A stretch of DNA of 64,000 nt from Aurelia coerulea (lineage: Eukaryota; Cnidaria; Scyphozoa; Semaeostomeae; Ulmaridae). Below the pieces are notes generated by a model, which saw only the letters and a program-made list of their open reading frames with translations, ran no database searches and was not told the DNA's origin. The stretch lies in assembly GCA_039566865.1 (NCBI GenBank), contig CM076948.1, positions 21,339,001-21,403,000 on the forward strand, in the 5' to 3' direction. A program made the translations under genes and the position numbers. Below are positions 23,373 through 34,300 of the stretch, piece by piece; within the stretch, counting starts at the first letter, position 1; each line of letters opens with the position of its first letter.

Positions 23373-23779
23373 AAGAGGCTACATCGGAGTGGCGCGTGGC
23401 CTACGTTTCGCATTTTTTAAACCTAACTCTTTTTGTTGATCCCCACAAAAACTCGTTATTCAATTGAATCCCTTGGCCTTAAGAACATTGCTGTTCTTTT
23501 ATTGAGATATATACACCTAGCCTCACTTTATCAGTTGTCTTGTAACACCATGAGAGACGGTCGTTAGATCCTTTTGTTTTTCTTTGCTATGTGAAATTAC
23601 ACCTTGTTGACTTCAAAGGGAAACCCCAATAATAAAGCTTTAATAATATATTCAGGTGAGAATATCATGTGTGCAGTTTGAATTACAGCCAATCAGATTG
23701 GCGTAAGCTTTCATCATGACTCAGCGATTTTTGCTTTAGAGAACTCTTTTCCACAGTCTCCTGTTTACTTAAAAATACG
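23373..23779. other. No feature recognised
   Basis: AT-rich sequence between the GGGCC-type repeat and the next LINE fragment. No open frame, RNA signal or inverted repeat was seen. Confidence 0.5.
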
Positions 23780-25156
23780 GATGATTGGTACAAGGGATTT
23801 GACACAGGGCACCACGTAGGATCAGTTTTTATCGACCTCAAAAAAGCTTTTGATACAGTGGACCATAAGATCCTTTGTGAAAAACTAATGCATTACGGCG
23901 TTCGTCACAGAGAAATAAAATGGTTTGAATCATATCTTTCGAACAGAAAACAGTTCTGTCGGGTTGGTGGAATTGACTCAGAAATTGACAATATCGAAGT
24001 TGGTGTACCGCAAGGCTCATGCCTTGGTCCCCTTCTCTTCCTTGTTTACATCAATGACCTACCATGTGGTATTCAAAGCTCAACTGTGTCCATGTATGCT
24101 GACGATACCAGCCTTTCTTATCAATCTAAGGATTTGACTCAGCTGAATGAGGCCATGAATAATGATCTCAAGAGTCTTGAATCTTGGTTGAAGGGAAACA
24201 AAATATCGCTAAATGTCGCGAAAACTCATTCCATGCTCATTTGCTCCAAATCTAAACAGAATTTCCTAAAAAGATCCAATGGAAAATTGGATCTTAAAAT
24301 TCAGGAAGACAGTTTAGAGGTAGTGGACAAGACAAAGTACCTTGGTGTACAAATTGATCAAAGCCTGGATTGGAAGGAACACATTAAATATGTCGCGTCG
24401 AAAGTTTCGAGGGCTATTGGTTTTCTGAAACATGCGAGGAGCCTCGTCCCTTCTACTTCCTTGATTAGTTTGTACAGAAGTATTGTGGAACCACATTTTC
24501 GTTATTGTTGCTCGGTTTGGGGCTGCTGTAGTTCCACAGAAAAAAGCCGCTTGCAGAAGCTACAAAACAGAGCTGCTAGAATAATCACTGGTAGTCGTTT
24601 TGATGCCTCCGCCATGCCCCTTATAAAAAGTCTTGGTTGGCAAACGATTGAGGAATTGATTGGTTCCGAGACCAAAGTCATGGTGTTTAAGGCATTAAAT
24701 GGTCTTGCTCCTCAATATTTGACCGAACTTTTCTTGAAAAAGTCGCAGGGCTCCCTTCACACCCTCCGAAATACTTCTACTGACCTAAAGATACCATTAA
24801 TGAAAAGTGGAAATGGTCAAAGATGTTTTTCGTTCAGAGGAGTAAAATATTGGAACAGCCTCTCAGCTGAGTCGAAGCAAGCCGTAAAACTCAATAGTTT
24901 TAAAACAACAATTTAGGATATGTTTCTTTTTTGCACTTTTTCTTTGTTTTTTTTTTTTTTTTTTTTTTTTTTTTTCTTCTGTAAATTAGAACAATTTTGT
25001 ATTTTAGATTTTCATTTTGAAATCATATATTGTAATTATTTTAATAGTAGGTATATTCCATAAATTGTAAGATTTTTGACGGAGGGCCCCTTGTAAATCA
25101 GCCTTTGCTGAAGGGTTACCCTCCTGTAAATAAATGAAATGAAATGAAATGAAATG
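23780..25156 (+). pseudogene. CR1-like LINE fragment, C-terminal half of RT plus 3' end
   Basis: The frame is open from about 23780, before the first ATG at 23858: SVFIDLKKAFDTVDHKIL, GVPQGSCLGPLLFLVYINDL, MYADDTSLSY (catalytic YADD), then KYLGVQIDQSLDWKEHI and the thumb/connection region, ending at 24916 (SFKTTI) one or a few codons short of the usual end. The 3' UTR has a 29-base T-run (24947-24975) and ends in (GAAAT)n at about 25129-25156, a typical CR1/RTE-like microsatellite tail. It is 5' truncated, as expected of incomplete target-primed reverse transcription. Confidence 0.93.
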
Positions 25157-25475
25157 CAAATTGGGTATACGCGGTCTATTTACCATGACTCAATGCCTTT
25201 AACCAAGATAGGCACTAAATCCTAACTGGCTAACGAGCTTGGCACGTGACACGCTCTGAAACCAACCAATCGGAAAACCGCCCGGGAAATTTGAAAAGTC
25301 AAATTTAGGCCGTTTCTGGACGATTTTACCACCCTTCACCAAAAAAAGATTGTACGGAAGGAAAATTAAGATTTTCAAAAAATTCCTTCACAGACGTGTT
25401 CCCAATACTTGAATACATGCCTGTTCACGGGGGCTAAGAATTATCTCAAAATCTGGAGAAATGCCGAAGTTTTTT

Positions 25476-26080
25476 ACTACTACTACTAAGACGTCACACG
25501 CAGTTGATACTGCACAACGCGTCTCACAATGCCACGCCAGTTCTTTCTATCTTGTGTCAGTTCAGACAATCTATTCTTATTCAATGTTTGTGTTTCTTTT
25601 GAATGATCCAGTTTAATTCCGATGCTGGCCAAATCTTGCCTTACTGTCTGCATCCAGGTCGTCTTTGGTCTTCGTTGTGGCCGTTTCACTTTCCTGAGAT
25701 ATTTTTCAAGGGCTTTCCTTACTGGTGTTTCTGGATGTAATCGCTTGAGATGTCCTAGCCATGCTAGTCTCCGTTCTCTTATTATTTCACTCCATTGTTT
25801 ACATTTCGTTCTGGCATAGAGCTCTTCAGGCCCGTAGGAAGCGGGGGGGGGTAGGGGGGGGCTTAAGCCCCCCCAATAAATTTTTAACACAATGGTGCTA
25901 CGTCACATGACTTAATTAGATGTATTGTTCTCTATTGTTTTAAGAACAATTGCCCCCCCAATCCGAAGCTTCTTCCTACGGCCCTGGAGCTCTTTGTTGG
26001 TAATATTTCTTTGCCAGTTAATTCCTAGAATCTTTCTTAGATGTCTACGTTGGAAGGTGTCGATGGTGTTTTCTATCTTT
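25476..26080 (-). pseudogene. RTE-like LINE C-terminal fragment
   Basis: On the minus strand the upstream part encodes IDTFQRRHLRKILGINW (about 26075-25990). After a 160-bp MITE the frame resumes as RERRLAWLGHLKRL, RPKTTWMQTVRQDL and DRKNWRGIVRR (25815-25490). This RRHLRxxLGI...WxGHxxR...RRPxxxW series is the C-terminal signature of endonuclease-RT LINEs. It ends in (TAG)n at 25476-25488. The element A right arm has different sequence here, so this fragment is an insertion with some arm loss. Confidence 0.88.
25827..25986. mobile_element. 160-bp hAT-type MITE with 8-bp target duplication
   Basis: It begins CAGGCCCGTAGGAAGCG and ends CTTCCTACGGCCCTG. GAGCTCTT is present directly on both sides (25819-25826 and 25987-25994). 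An 8-bp duplication with CAGG/CCTG ends is characteristic of hAT nonautonomous elements. It contains a G-run and C-run hairpin and splits the LINE fragment. Confidence 0.92.
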
Positions 26081-26413
26081 TTTAGTTTGAAGCTAACGTG
26101 AATACCACAGGCGATTTTCAATATTTAATGCTGAGGGGAAGGTGAAAAATGGGAAGATTTGCACTGCACTGGCCTGATAAAACATCACACTGCCGTTATA
26201 AATAAGGACGAATTAACAGATACTTACATTTCTATCTTGCAAAATGAGAATCACAAACTGAAAATATGAAGCAGAACAAATGCCAAAAGTATTTCAACTG
26301 GTTTTAATGGCAAAAATCCACTTTTTTTACCGTAATCTGCGGCCAGTTTCTCCAAAAAATCGTTCAGAATTTTCTCTTGCAACATCGTTGTCAATAGAAA
26401 AGGCGCGGAAATT

Positions 26414-26662
26414 TCAGTGATCAGCTGCATGCTTGCTAGTCATCATCAAATAACATACAATTCCAATGAACTTTGAATAAATAACAATTGTTTCAGGAAT
26501 GGCAAGAGCTGTAACATCCAACGTGGCCAGAACGAAAGATTTTGTGATGTCCTCTTCGATAACCATTGCTCCCATTCCTTTATCCAATTCTGCTCTCATC
26601 TTTGTGAGATCATAAGAGAGGGAATCAGCAATTACATGAACCAAAACATCATATAGATTCAT
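26414..26662 (-). pseudogene. Coding-like segment carried in the element arms
   Basis: The 82-aa frame includes SYDLTKMRAELDKGM, VIEEDITKSFVLATLDV and TALAIPETIVIY. The same segment occurs in decayed form in the opposite arm (about 30020-30166 and 30680-30780, plus strand) and in both arms of element B (39117-39368 minus; about 40770-40975 plus). Its recurrence in four arms, with an amino-acid-like pattern, suggests part of an element gene or a captured exon. The family was not recognised. There are no introns or partner domains here. Confidence 0.4.
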
Positions 26663-26709
26663 GAATTGTGTCCCTTGCTTTTTAGAAATGGCAAATCATC
26701 TCGTCTAAC

Positions 26710-26974
26710 CATGGGTAGTTAGACACTGCTGGTTTGCTTCTATGGAGAAGAGATGGATAATATGTATCTGCGGGGGAAATTTTTTATAGTACTGCGGAGG
26801 AGATATCTGCGGCCCCGCAGATACATAATATCCAGCGCTCCTCCATAGAAGCACACCAAATATTTTTGTTCTTTCGATATCTCCTCCGCAGTACTGCAAA
26901 AAAATTTCCCCCGCAGATACATAATATCCAGCGCTCCTCCATAGAAGCACACCAGCAGTGTCTAACTACCCATG
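26710..26974. mobile_element. 265-bp hairpin MITE with 7-bp target duplication
   Basis: CATGGGTAGTTAGACACTGC at the left and its inverse at the right, with GTCTAAC outside each end (26703-26709 and 26975-26981). The interior includes a duplicated CCAGCGCTCCTCCATAGAAG block (about 26833 and 26929), causing the repeated-looking ORFs on this strand. The mirrored site in the other arm of element A (about 29985) has no insertion, confirming it as later than the palindrome. Confidence 0.82.
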
Positions 26975-27237
26975 GTCTAACAGGTACATGAAATGAATAT
27001 GAAATACTAAATTTAATTTTGCGAAAGATCACAATAATAAACGAACGGAAGAGATGTACATCTTGTTTTTAATTTAGAAAATCACCCATATGCGGTCAAA
27101 CGGGAATAAGAATTCTAAGAAAGTTCAGTCTATGGGGGGTCGAAGTTTTATCATCTCACAGAAAAGTTGTGCTCTATGCTGTTGTGTTGTTTGACAGTAA
27201 AGGAGTGATTTTCTAATGAATGGCCTTTCCTTTGGTA

Positions 27238-29585
27238 CACGTATTTTTTTCATAAGAAACTGCCCATAAGAAACTCAACTCTCAGATCGCTAAAAAATTA
27301 AGAAACTCCAGTACTGGGAGAATATGAGTTAAGAAACTATTTACTTTGATAGAGGAAATCTTTGGCATATTTTTCTTTACTTTCGCTTGCTTCCTGTATC
27401 ATATATCTCGTAAGGTGCTTGAGTAATGTCTAAGCATTGAAAAGGCTTAAAAAACGTTGTTTTGAAATGTTAAGAAACTCTCAGTACTGGCCCAAATTCT
27501 TAGTTTCTTATAAAAAAATATAGATATCATAGAAAAATATCTATCTTTGGACTACACGTATTTTTTATAAGAAACTAAGAAATTGGGCCAGTACTGAAAG
27601 TTTCTTAGAATTATCAGATTTTGAGTACTCAGAGTTTCTTATGCGTTTCTTAGAGGTCCCATGGCAATCTTCACCTTTGCCCTCCTTAACATTTCAAAAC
27701 AACGTTTTTTAACCCTAATCCTACCTGGGGGGGGGGTGTTTTCCACCCCCTGTCGGTTTTTTGCAGAGCATTCTTTAACGACAAAAGCTATGGCCCTCAA
27801 ACTCTCTGACAATTACTAATTATCTATTAGCTACATTTTGACAATTAAATTTTTGAACAATAGGTGTCACGTGACAGGTGACACTACCATATTTGGAGCA
27901 AGGTATTAGAAAAATTAATGATTTTGATATTTTTACTCCCAGAATTAGTTCCAAATGTTGACTATTGTACTTTAAAAGAATCGGCAAACAATTAGCTTTC
28001 TATTGTTGTCAATAACAATGGATTTTGCTGACGTCAGCATTCTTAAATGATGACGTCACTCTGGCCGCCATTTTGGGTCATTTTGGCAAATTTTGAAATT
28101 TTTTCCGATAGATTATGTTAAAAATGCATAAAATTGCGTTATGCAATACTTTAAAAGCATTTTGAGCTAATTATTATCAATTTTTGGCAGAAAAACACAG
28201 TTTTTATTTATGACGTCATCAATTTTTGTCATTTTCTTCCAAAATAACGGTCTAAAAACACTCATTGAAAAGCATTGAAAAGGCTTAACCCTAATCCTAC
28301 CGGGCTTTTTTTGATCTAACATAGCCGGGGGGGGGGGTGCTTTCCACCCCCCCTCTATAAAAAGCCGTAGACTAATGAGAAATCATTGAAACTTGGCAAG
28401 GGCGTAGTCCTAACTATTCTTAGCCGATTGGTAGTTTTGGGCGTGGCCACCTCATTAGGTGACGTCACTATGACGTCATAATGCCGGAAAATGTCAAAAT
28501 ATATGGTTTTCCGGCTTATTTGTTCTAAAAACGGAATAAAAGTAATCGGAATGACTTTTTCCATTCTTATTTGGCGTATTATTCATTTCCAATTCAAATA
28601 TGATGCATATGAGTGTTTTTAGACAATTATTTTGGAAGAAAATGACAAAAATTGATGACGTCATACATAAAAACTGTGTTTTTCTGCCAAAAATTGATAA
28701 TAATTAGCTCAAAATGCTTTTAAAGTATTGCATAACGCAATTTTATGCATTTTTAACATAATCTATAGGAAAAAATTTCAAAATTTGCCAAAATGACCCA
28801 AAATGGCGGCCAGAGTGACGTCATCATTTAAGAATGCTGACGTCAGCAAAATCCATTGTTATTGACAACAATAGAAAGCTAATTGTTTGCTGGTTCTTTT
28901 AAAGTACAATAGTCAACGTTTGGAACTAACTCTGGGAGTAAAAATATCAAAATCATTAATTTTTCTAATGCATTGCTCCAAATATGGTCAGTGTGACACC
29001 TGTCACAATTGTCAGAGAGTTTGAGGGTCATAGCTTTTGTCGTTAAAGAATGCTCTGCAAAAAACTGACAGGGGGGTGGAAAACACCCCCCCCCCCGGTA
29101 GGATTAGGGTTAAAAAACGTTGTTTTGAAGTGTTAAGGAGGGCAAAGGTGAAGATTGCCATGGAACCTCTAAGAAACGCATAAGAAACTCTGAGTACTCA
29201 AAATCTGATAATTCTAAGAAACTTTCAGTACTGGCCCAATTTCTTAGTTTCTTATAAAAAAATACGTGTAGTCCAAAGATAGATATTTTTCTATGATATC
29301 TATATTTTTTTATAAGAAACTAAGAATTTGGGCCAGTACTGAGAGTTTCTTAACATTTCAAAACAACGTTTTTTAAGCCTTTTCAATGCTTAGACATTAC
29401 TCAAGCACCTTACGAGTAATATGATACAGGAAGCAAGCGAAAGTAAAGAAAAATATGCCAAAGATTTCCTCTATCAAAGTAAATAGTTTCTTAACTCATA
29501 TTCTCCCAGTACTGGAGTTTCTTAATTTTTTGGCGATCTGAGAGTTGAGTTTCTTATGGGCAGTTTCTTATAAAAAAAATACGTG
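27238..29585. mobile_element. TA-flanked element, CACGTATTTTTT ends, nested in element A
   Basis: It starts CACGTATTTTTTTCATAAG and ends with the inverse before TA at 29586-29587; TA is also at 27236-27237. Within it a second pair of the same ends (27555 and 29268, TA outside) encloses an inner copy. Both are rich in TAAGAAAC words. Related stand-alone copies lie at 42366-42753, 43439-43825 and 46608-47030. The TA duplication suits Tc1/mariner-like transposition. Confidence 0.7.
27713..29109. mobile_element. TTAA-flanked palindromic element with CRE-like octamers
   Basis: It starts CCCTAATCCTACC and ends GGTAGGATTAGGG, with TTAA on both sides (27709-27712 and 29110-29113). Arms of about 550 bp (27713-28270 and 28590-29109) are near-identical inverses. 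It contains eight perfect TGACGTCA octamers (28029, 28051, 28211, 28460, 28471, 28656, 28816, 28838). CCC ends plus TTAA suggest a piggyBac-type nonautonomous element. A related element lies at 54752-55298. A second CCCTAATCCTACC end occurs internally at about 28289. Confidence 0.84.
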
Positions 29586-30174
29586 TACCAAAGGAAAGGC
29601 CATTCATTAGAAAATCACTCCTTTACTGTCAAACAACACAGCAGCATAGAGCACAACTTTTCTGTGAGATGATAAAACTTCGACCCCCCATAGACTGAAC
29701 TTTCTTGGAATTCTTATTCCCGTTTGACCGTATAGGGGTGATTTTCTAATGGATGACCTCTGGTAGTCCAAAGATAGATATTTTTCTTTGATATCCGCAC
29801 AAACTGTGAAATTGATATGAAGGAGCTTAAAAATAGTATTTCAAATGTTATTTTGCAGAAATGGCCAATATATTTTTCACATTAAAAACAAGATGTACAT
29901 TTTTTCCGTTCGTTGTTATTGTGATCTTTCGCAAAATTGAAATTAGTATTTCATATTCATTTCATGTACCTGCTAGACGAGATGATAGCCATTTCTTGTG
30001 CTAAAAAGCAAGGGACGAAATTCATGAATCTATATGATGTTTTGGTTCATGTAATTGCTGATTCCCTCTCTTATGATCTCACAAAGATGTGAGCAGAATT
30101 GGATAAAGGAATGGGAGCAATGGTTATCGAAGAGGACATCATAAAATCTTTCCTTCTGGCCACGTTGAATTTTA

Positions 30175-30672
30175 TAGCCTCTTGTGTTCCAGACCACTTG
30201 AGAAGGAAAGTGGTCTGTGTAACCAAGCACTAATCCGTGTTCACAAATTTTCTTCGGAATCTGAAGAAAAATTAATATGCAACTAATAATTCGCATAATC
30301 ACTATTTGTTTTGTTATCAAAAGGAAAAGCCTGTCTTATGTGAAGAACTCACATTACAATACAAAGAATAGAAAATTTCAATGTCTGCTAATCCTATTGA
30401 CTTTTTACGATGAAAGAATAGGAGATTTGAATGCCTGCTAATCCTACTGAGTTTTTACGCCCGTGCAAAGTGATAACAATCAGCCCTGGTTTGTTTCAAA
30501 CACACATGTTCACAAAGACATCCGTTGTGTTGATCACTGACTTCATTGCAGCAAATCAGATCCGTGAAAGAATTCCCTTAATTATTTCGCAATTCAATTC
30601 ATCGTCTGAACACGGATTAGTGCTTGGTTACACAGACCACTTTCCTTTCCAAGTGGTCTGGAACGCAGGCTA
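30175..30672. mobile_element. 498-bp MITE, family member 1 of 2, 8-bp duplication
   Basis: It starts TAGCCT and ends AGGCTA. The TIR is about 65 bp and includes AAGTGGTCTGTGTAACCAAG. GAATTTTA stands directly outside both ends (30167-30174 and 30673-30680). It interrupts the coding-like segment of the right arm of element A. Structure and length match the copy at 37238-37732. Confidence 0.92.
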
Positions 30673-31515
30673 GAATTTTACAGCTCTTGCCATTCCTGAA
30701 ATAATTGTTATTTATTCAAAGTTCATTGGAATTGTATGTTATTTGATGATGACTAGCAAGCATGCAGCTGATCACTGAAATTTCCGCGCCCTTTCTATTG
30801 ACAATGATGTTGCAAGAGGAAAGTCTGAACGATTTGTTGGAGAAACTGGCTGAAATACAGTTGAAATACTTTTGGCATTTGTGCTGCTTCATATTTTCAG
30901 TTTGTGGTCCTCATTTTGCAAGATAGAAATGTAAGTATCTGTTAATTCGTCCTTATTTATAACGACAGTGTGATGTTTTATTAGGCCAGTGCAGTGCAAA
31001 TCTTCCCATTTTTCACCTGCCCCTCAGCATTAAATATTGAAAATCGCGGGTGGTATTCATGTTAGCTTCAAACTAAAAAAGATTCAGATTCTGTAGTGCT
31101 CTAAGTTTGGCATCTTTTAAACACACAGCATAAGAACTTCGAAGCAAAGTATTTAGTCTCCAGATGCATGTGAAGAATACGTTTCTGTGTTTACTGACGT
31201 TTTTGCTATGACACGCTACAGTGAGGTCAGTGAGGTCAAATTCAAAACTTCGGCATTTCTCCAGATTTTGAGATAATTCTTAGCCCCCGTGAAAAGGCAT
31301 ATATTCAAGTATTGGGAACACGTCTGTGAAGGAGTGTTTTGAAAATCTTAATTTTCCTTCCGTACAATCTCTTTTGGTGAAGGGTGGTCAAATCGTCCAA
31401 AAACGGCCTAAATTTGACTTTAAAAATTTACCGGTCGGTTTTCCGTTCCATTGATTGGTTTCAGAGCGTGTCACGTGCCAAGCTCGTTAGCCAGTTAGGA
31501 TTTAGTGCCTATCTT

Positions 31516-32282
31516 GATTTAACCCTATACTGCCTACAAATATGTCATTTCCTTTAGCCTCGTTAACATGTTTATTTGATTGAATGAACGATGATGAACG
31601 TAACGTCATATTTTCCTTCTGAGTCATGCGCAGTAGAATTATGTCAATCATCCTTTTGTATTAGGAGTAACTATTGTTTTAGATTCAGTATATATATATA
31701 TATTACTTTGACTCTATGAATGGAGAATAAAGGACAGTTACCTACAACTGTCACATGGACCGGGGGTGGGCTAAAATAGCCCCCCCCCGCCCCTACCAAT
31801 TTTGTCTGTGTATCTTTTTTATGATAATTTCTAGGCTAATTGTTTTTGTGACTTTTCCTAACTATCCTTTTCGTTTCGCATCTTTCAACAAAATTTCTAC
31901 AAGATATGTATCATGTATTGTTGGAGATATAACAATTTTTTCAGAGAGTAGTTTTAATATCTTGTTTGTTTTACGATCAAACCCTTTATAACTCCAAACT
32001 AAGGTAATTCTTGACAGAAGTGAGATAAATGGATTAAATTCTCAGAGCAACCATAAATCAATAGGACAATTTGGAAATAACCAATTTTTTTTTCTTTTGT
32101 ATTACGTCATTCATGACGTCATTGATGAATTTAGTTAATAAATATAAGTTTATAAATTTCATAATTTTTTCAAAAAATTATGTTTTTCAGAAACTTAGAT
32201 ATTTTCTCTTTTAATTAAAGTTATCAGAAGCATAATATTTCTCGTAAGAAAGTTTTTACAGGTAAATCTGAAAGAGTACTAT
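31516..32282. other. No gene recognised; TA microsatellite and GC hairpin
   Basis: It contains (TA)7 at about 31690-31703, a G/C-run hairpin at about 31760-31795 (GGGGGTGGGCTAAAATAGCC followed by a C-run) and AT-rich sequence. A 78-aa plus-strand ORF (31755-31991) covers the hairpin and looks like chance. Confidence 0.5.
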
Positions 32283-32830
32283 GTATGTATGTATGTATCA
32301 TTTTGCCACAATATTTACAATTATTTATAAGTTATATAATATAAAAATAGATACAATACAATAGATAATGTTAAAAACGTAAAGGAAAACTCCCCTAATT
32401 ACATTGGCAGGGATAGCATTAAAAGGTCAAGATGACCTTAATTCCATAATGGCCCCCTTAGAGGTGCTGGTACAACGAAAAACGTAAGAAAAAATATATA
32501 CTAAACTGTAGTTTGTTTTCGGTATAAAACATGGTTTATAATACCATACCATGATCGGGAGAGATGATGACAAGTCTTAATAGAAGACATATATGTCATC
32601 TTTCTCTTTTTGTATGTTTTGGAAAAAATTCTCTTTGATCTTATGTTTGAATGTGTCGATATTGTTTGTTGATTTAATCTCTGATGAAAGACTATTCCAT
32701 GTTTTGGGCCCTAGATAAGATAGACATTTTTGTCCAGCAGTAGTTTTGCGAAATGGAATATCCAATTTGAACTTGGACCTTCGTGTTGTTCGGCCCTGGT
32801 TGACTGGACGGAATATCTCATCACTGTATA
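32283..32830 (-). pseudogene. CR1-like LINE 3' terminus
   Basis: On the minus strand it encodes the end of an RT ORF: NQGRTTRRS, then IPFRKTTAGQKCLSYLGPKT, WNSLSSEIKS and TFKHKIKENFF, ending at 32577. The 3' UTR follows and ends in (ATAC)n at about 32283-32300, the usual tail microsatellite. WNSLSSEIKS...FK is the C-terminal signature shared with the LINEs at 1-1624 and 23.8 kb. Strongly 5' truncated. Confidence 0.88.
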
Positions 32831-33008
32831 CTCAGTACTGTTTTCGGCCTAAAACAAAGAAAATTGATGACGTCATTGATTATACAAAAATCAGAGTAAA
32901 ATAAATTAGATATTCGGACGTTTCAGATTAAGTTACATATCATGATTGAATTTCATCGTTCTAGCCCTGATCAATTCGGAGTTATGCGGTGGCTTCGCAA
33001 TGGTAACT

Positions 33009-33048
33009 GTCTGTCTGTCTGTCTGTCTGTCTATCTGTCTATCTGTCT
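33009..33048. repeat. (GTCT)n / (GTCTATCT) microsatellite
   Basis: About nine to ten tetranucleotide units, mostly GTCT with interspersed ATCT. Confidence 0.95.
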
Positions 33049-33499
33049 GCATGTATGAAGTTTAGAAGATGAAATTCACTGCCTAATGGCATGCAATATA
33101 AATAGGGAAATCCGGGAACAACATTGGACAAATAGAGCAACAGCATTCTTTCTTTAAACATATATTAATGTGAAAGATCGTTTCATTTATTTAATGTAGC
33201 GTGATGAACATAATCTATGTCCATTGATACAAAGCTTTATCGTGATTCATATGTTGTATAACAGCTTAATACGATCTCTGAAACGTTCGCTGAACACAGC
33301 TCCAAATGTACAACCTTTATGATTTTTTTCGCCTTATTTGTAGTTTATAATCACAATCTTTAAGACCCATATTACTGTTCATCGTTATTGTTGTCGTTTA
33401 GTTTTGCTTATTTCCTCAGTAGCTGCTTAAGTATGCAAGTTTTCTTGTACTAGGCTATTGATGGAAAGATGAAAATCTGAAAATATGTGATTCTTTTTT

Positions 33500-33655
33500 A
33501 TGTCTCTTCCGAAGGACGGCGAGGTGAGATGCGAGGTCAAGCCCGAGTGTGAATGGCCGAGGTCTCCCATCCGGAGTTTGACCTCACACGACCGAGCTTA
33601 ACTTTAAGTCACCTGATGGGAACTGCATAAGCCGCTCGGCCACTCACCCCATGTT
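33500..33655 (-). mobile_element. tRNA-like SINE
   Basis: On the minus strand an A-box TGGCCGAGCGG (33632-33642) is followed about 49 bp later by a B-box GGTCAAACTCC (33573-33583), matching RNA polymerase III internal promoters of Leu/Ser-type tRNAs. Directly after the B-box comes GGATGGGAGACC, identical to the conserved 3' segment of 5S rRNA. No cloverleaf acceptor stem closes, so it is a SINE rather than a functional tRNA. The 3' end was not fixed. Confidence 0.7.
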
Positions 33656-34045
33656 GCCCTCTGATTGGGGAGATTCTGCATAATTTATCAAGGCAAATTC
33701 AGGTAAATTTATTCAAAGTAATTTTTGGCTAATTCAATTTCACATGCACATTCAAGGTTCAGAAAAGAACAAAATCGCTAAAAGTATTTTAGATTTGTAA
33801 ATGCTATCAATCAGACTCATATTCGTTCACATTTATCTGGTATTCGCTGTGTAAAGAATTTTCAAAAATGTGAGGTCATTTTCACAGAAATCGGTTATAC
33901 TCATTACATCAGTCTCAGCATCGTTAATTGAATTGAATGGTATTGTTCATACATAAATCAGATTAAAAATGTTGAATGAATACAAGAAATTATACGTCGT
34001 CAGTCTAAAACCAGCAGGACCATTGCAATATGCTTGTGGTCATAC

Positions 34046-34178
34046 CCAAGTAAAGGAGCACTTCAAACAGAACTGTACAATCCCATGTATGGCTTGAACC
34101 TCCTTTGATCTTGTTTTTGATTACATCATTCGATTTCCTACTCCTTGCTCCTGGAGATAGTCTTTTCACTCCTTTGAT
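34046..34178 (-). pseudogene. Partial duplicate of the DZIP3-like exon
   Basis: The open minus-strand stretch ends IKGGSSHTWDCTVLFEVLLY followed by a GT donor at 34045/34044. It corresponds to FKEGLSQEWDCSTLFQVLLY at the end of the 34301-34626 exon, with the donor in the same position and phase. Upstream homology fades quickly and a TAA lies at 34179-34181. It could be a truncated duplicate exon or an alternative exon using a CAG acceptor near 34155. Confidence 0.55.
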
Positions 34179-34300
34179 TTATGAACATGTTTCATCTTAC
34201 CGTCATGCAAAACAGGATTGGTCTGAAATCTTTGACCGAATTTGCTGAATTTTTGCGCAATGAAATTGATGGGAAAGTATAAACATGTAATAACTGATAC

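Larger units (their letters stand above)
25205..31515. mobile_element. 6.3-kb long-inverted-repeat element A
   Basis: It begins AAGATAGGCACTAAATCC and ends GGATTTAGTGCCTATCTT. Inversion between the halves is recognisable almost to the centre. TTTAACC flanks both ends (25198-25204 and 31518-31524), with an extra GA before the right copy, so a 7-bp duplication is plausible but not exact. Later insertions: an RTE-like LINE (25476-26080), MITEs at 25827-25986, 26710-26974 and 30175-30672, and the nested set centred at about 28.4 kb. No transposase was recognised. Element B at 38515-41616 is related. Superfamily unknown. Confidence 0.85.

Noticed and set aside
26705..27032. Three overlapping minus-strand ORFs with repeated GGALDIMYLRG-type motifs
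   Set aside because: They come from the internally duplicated hairpin MITE at 26710-26974.
33500..33655. Functional tRNA gene
   Set aside because: A and B boxes are present but no acceptor stem closes and the sequence continues into a 5S-like block; better explained as a SINE.
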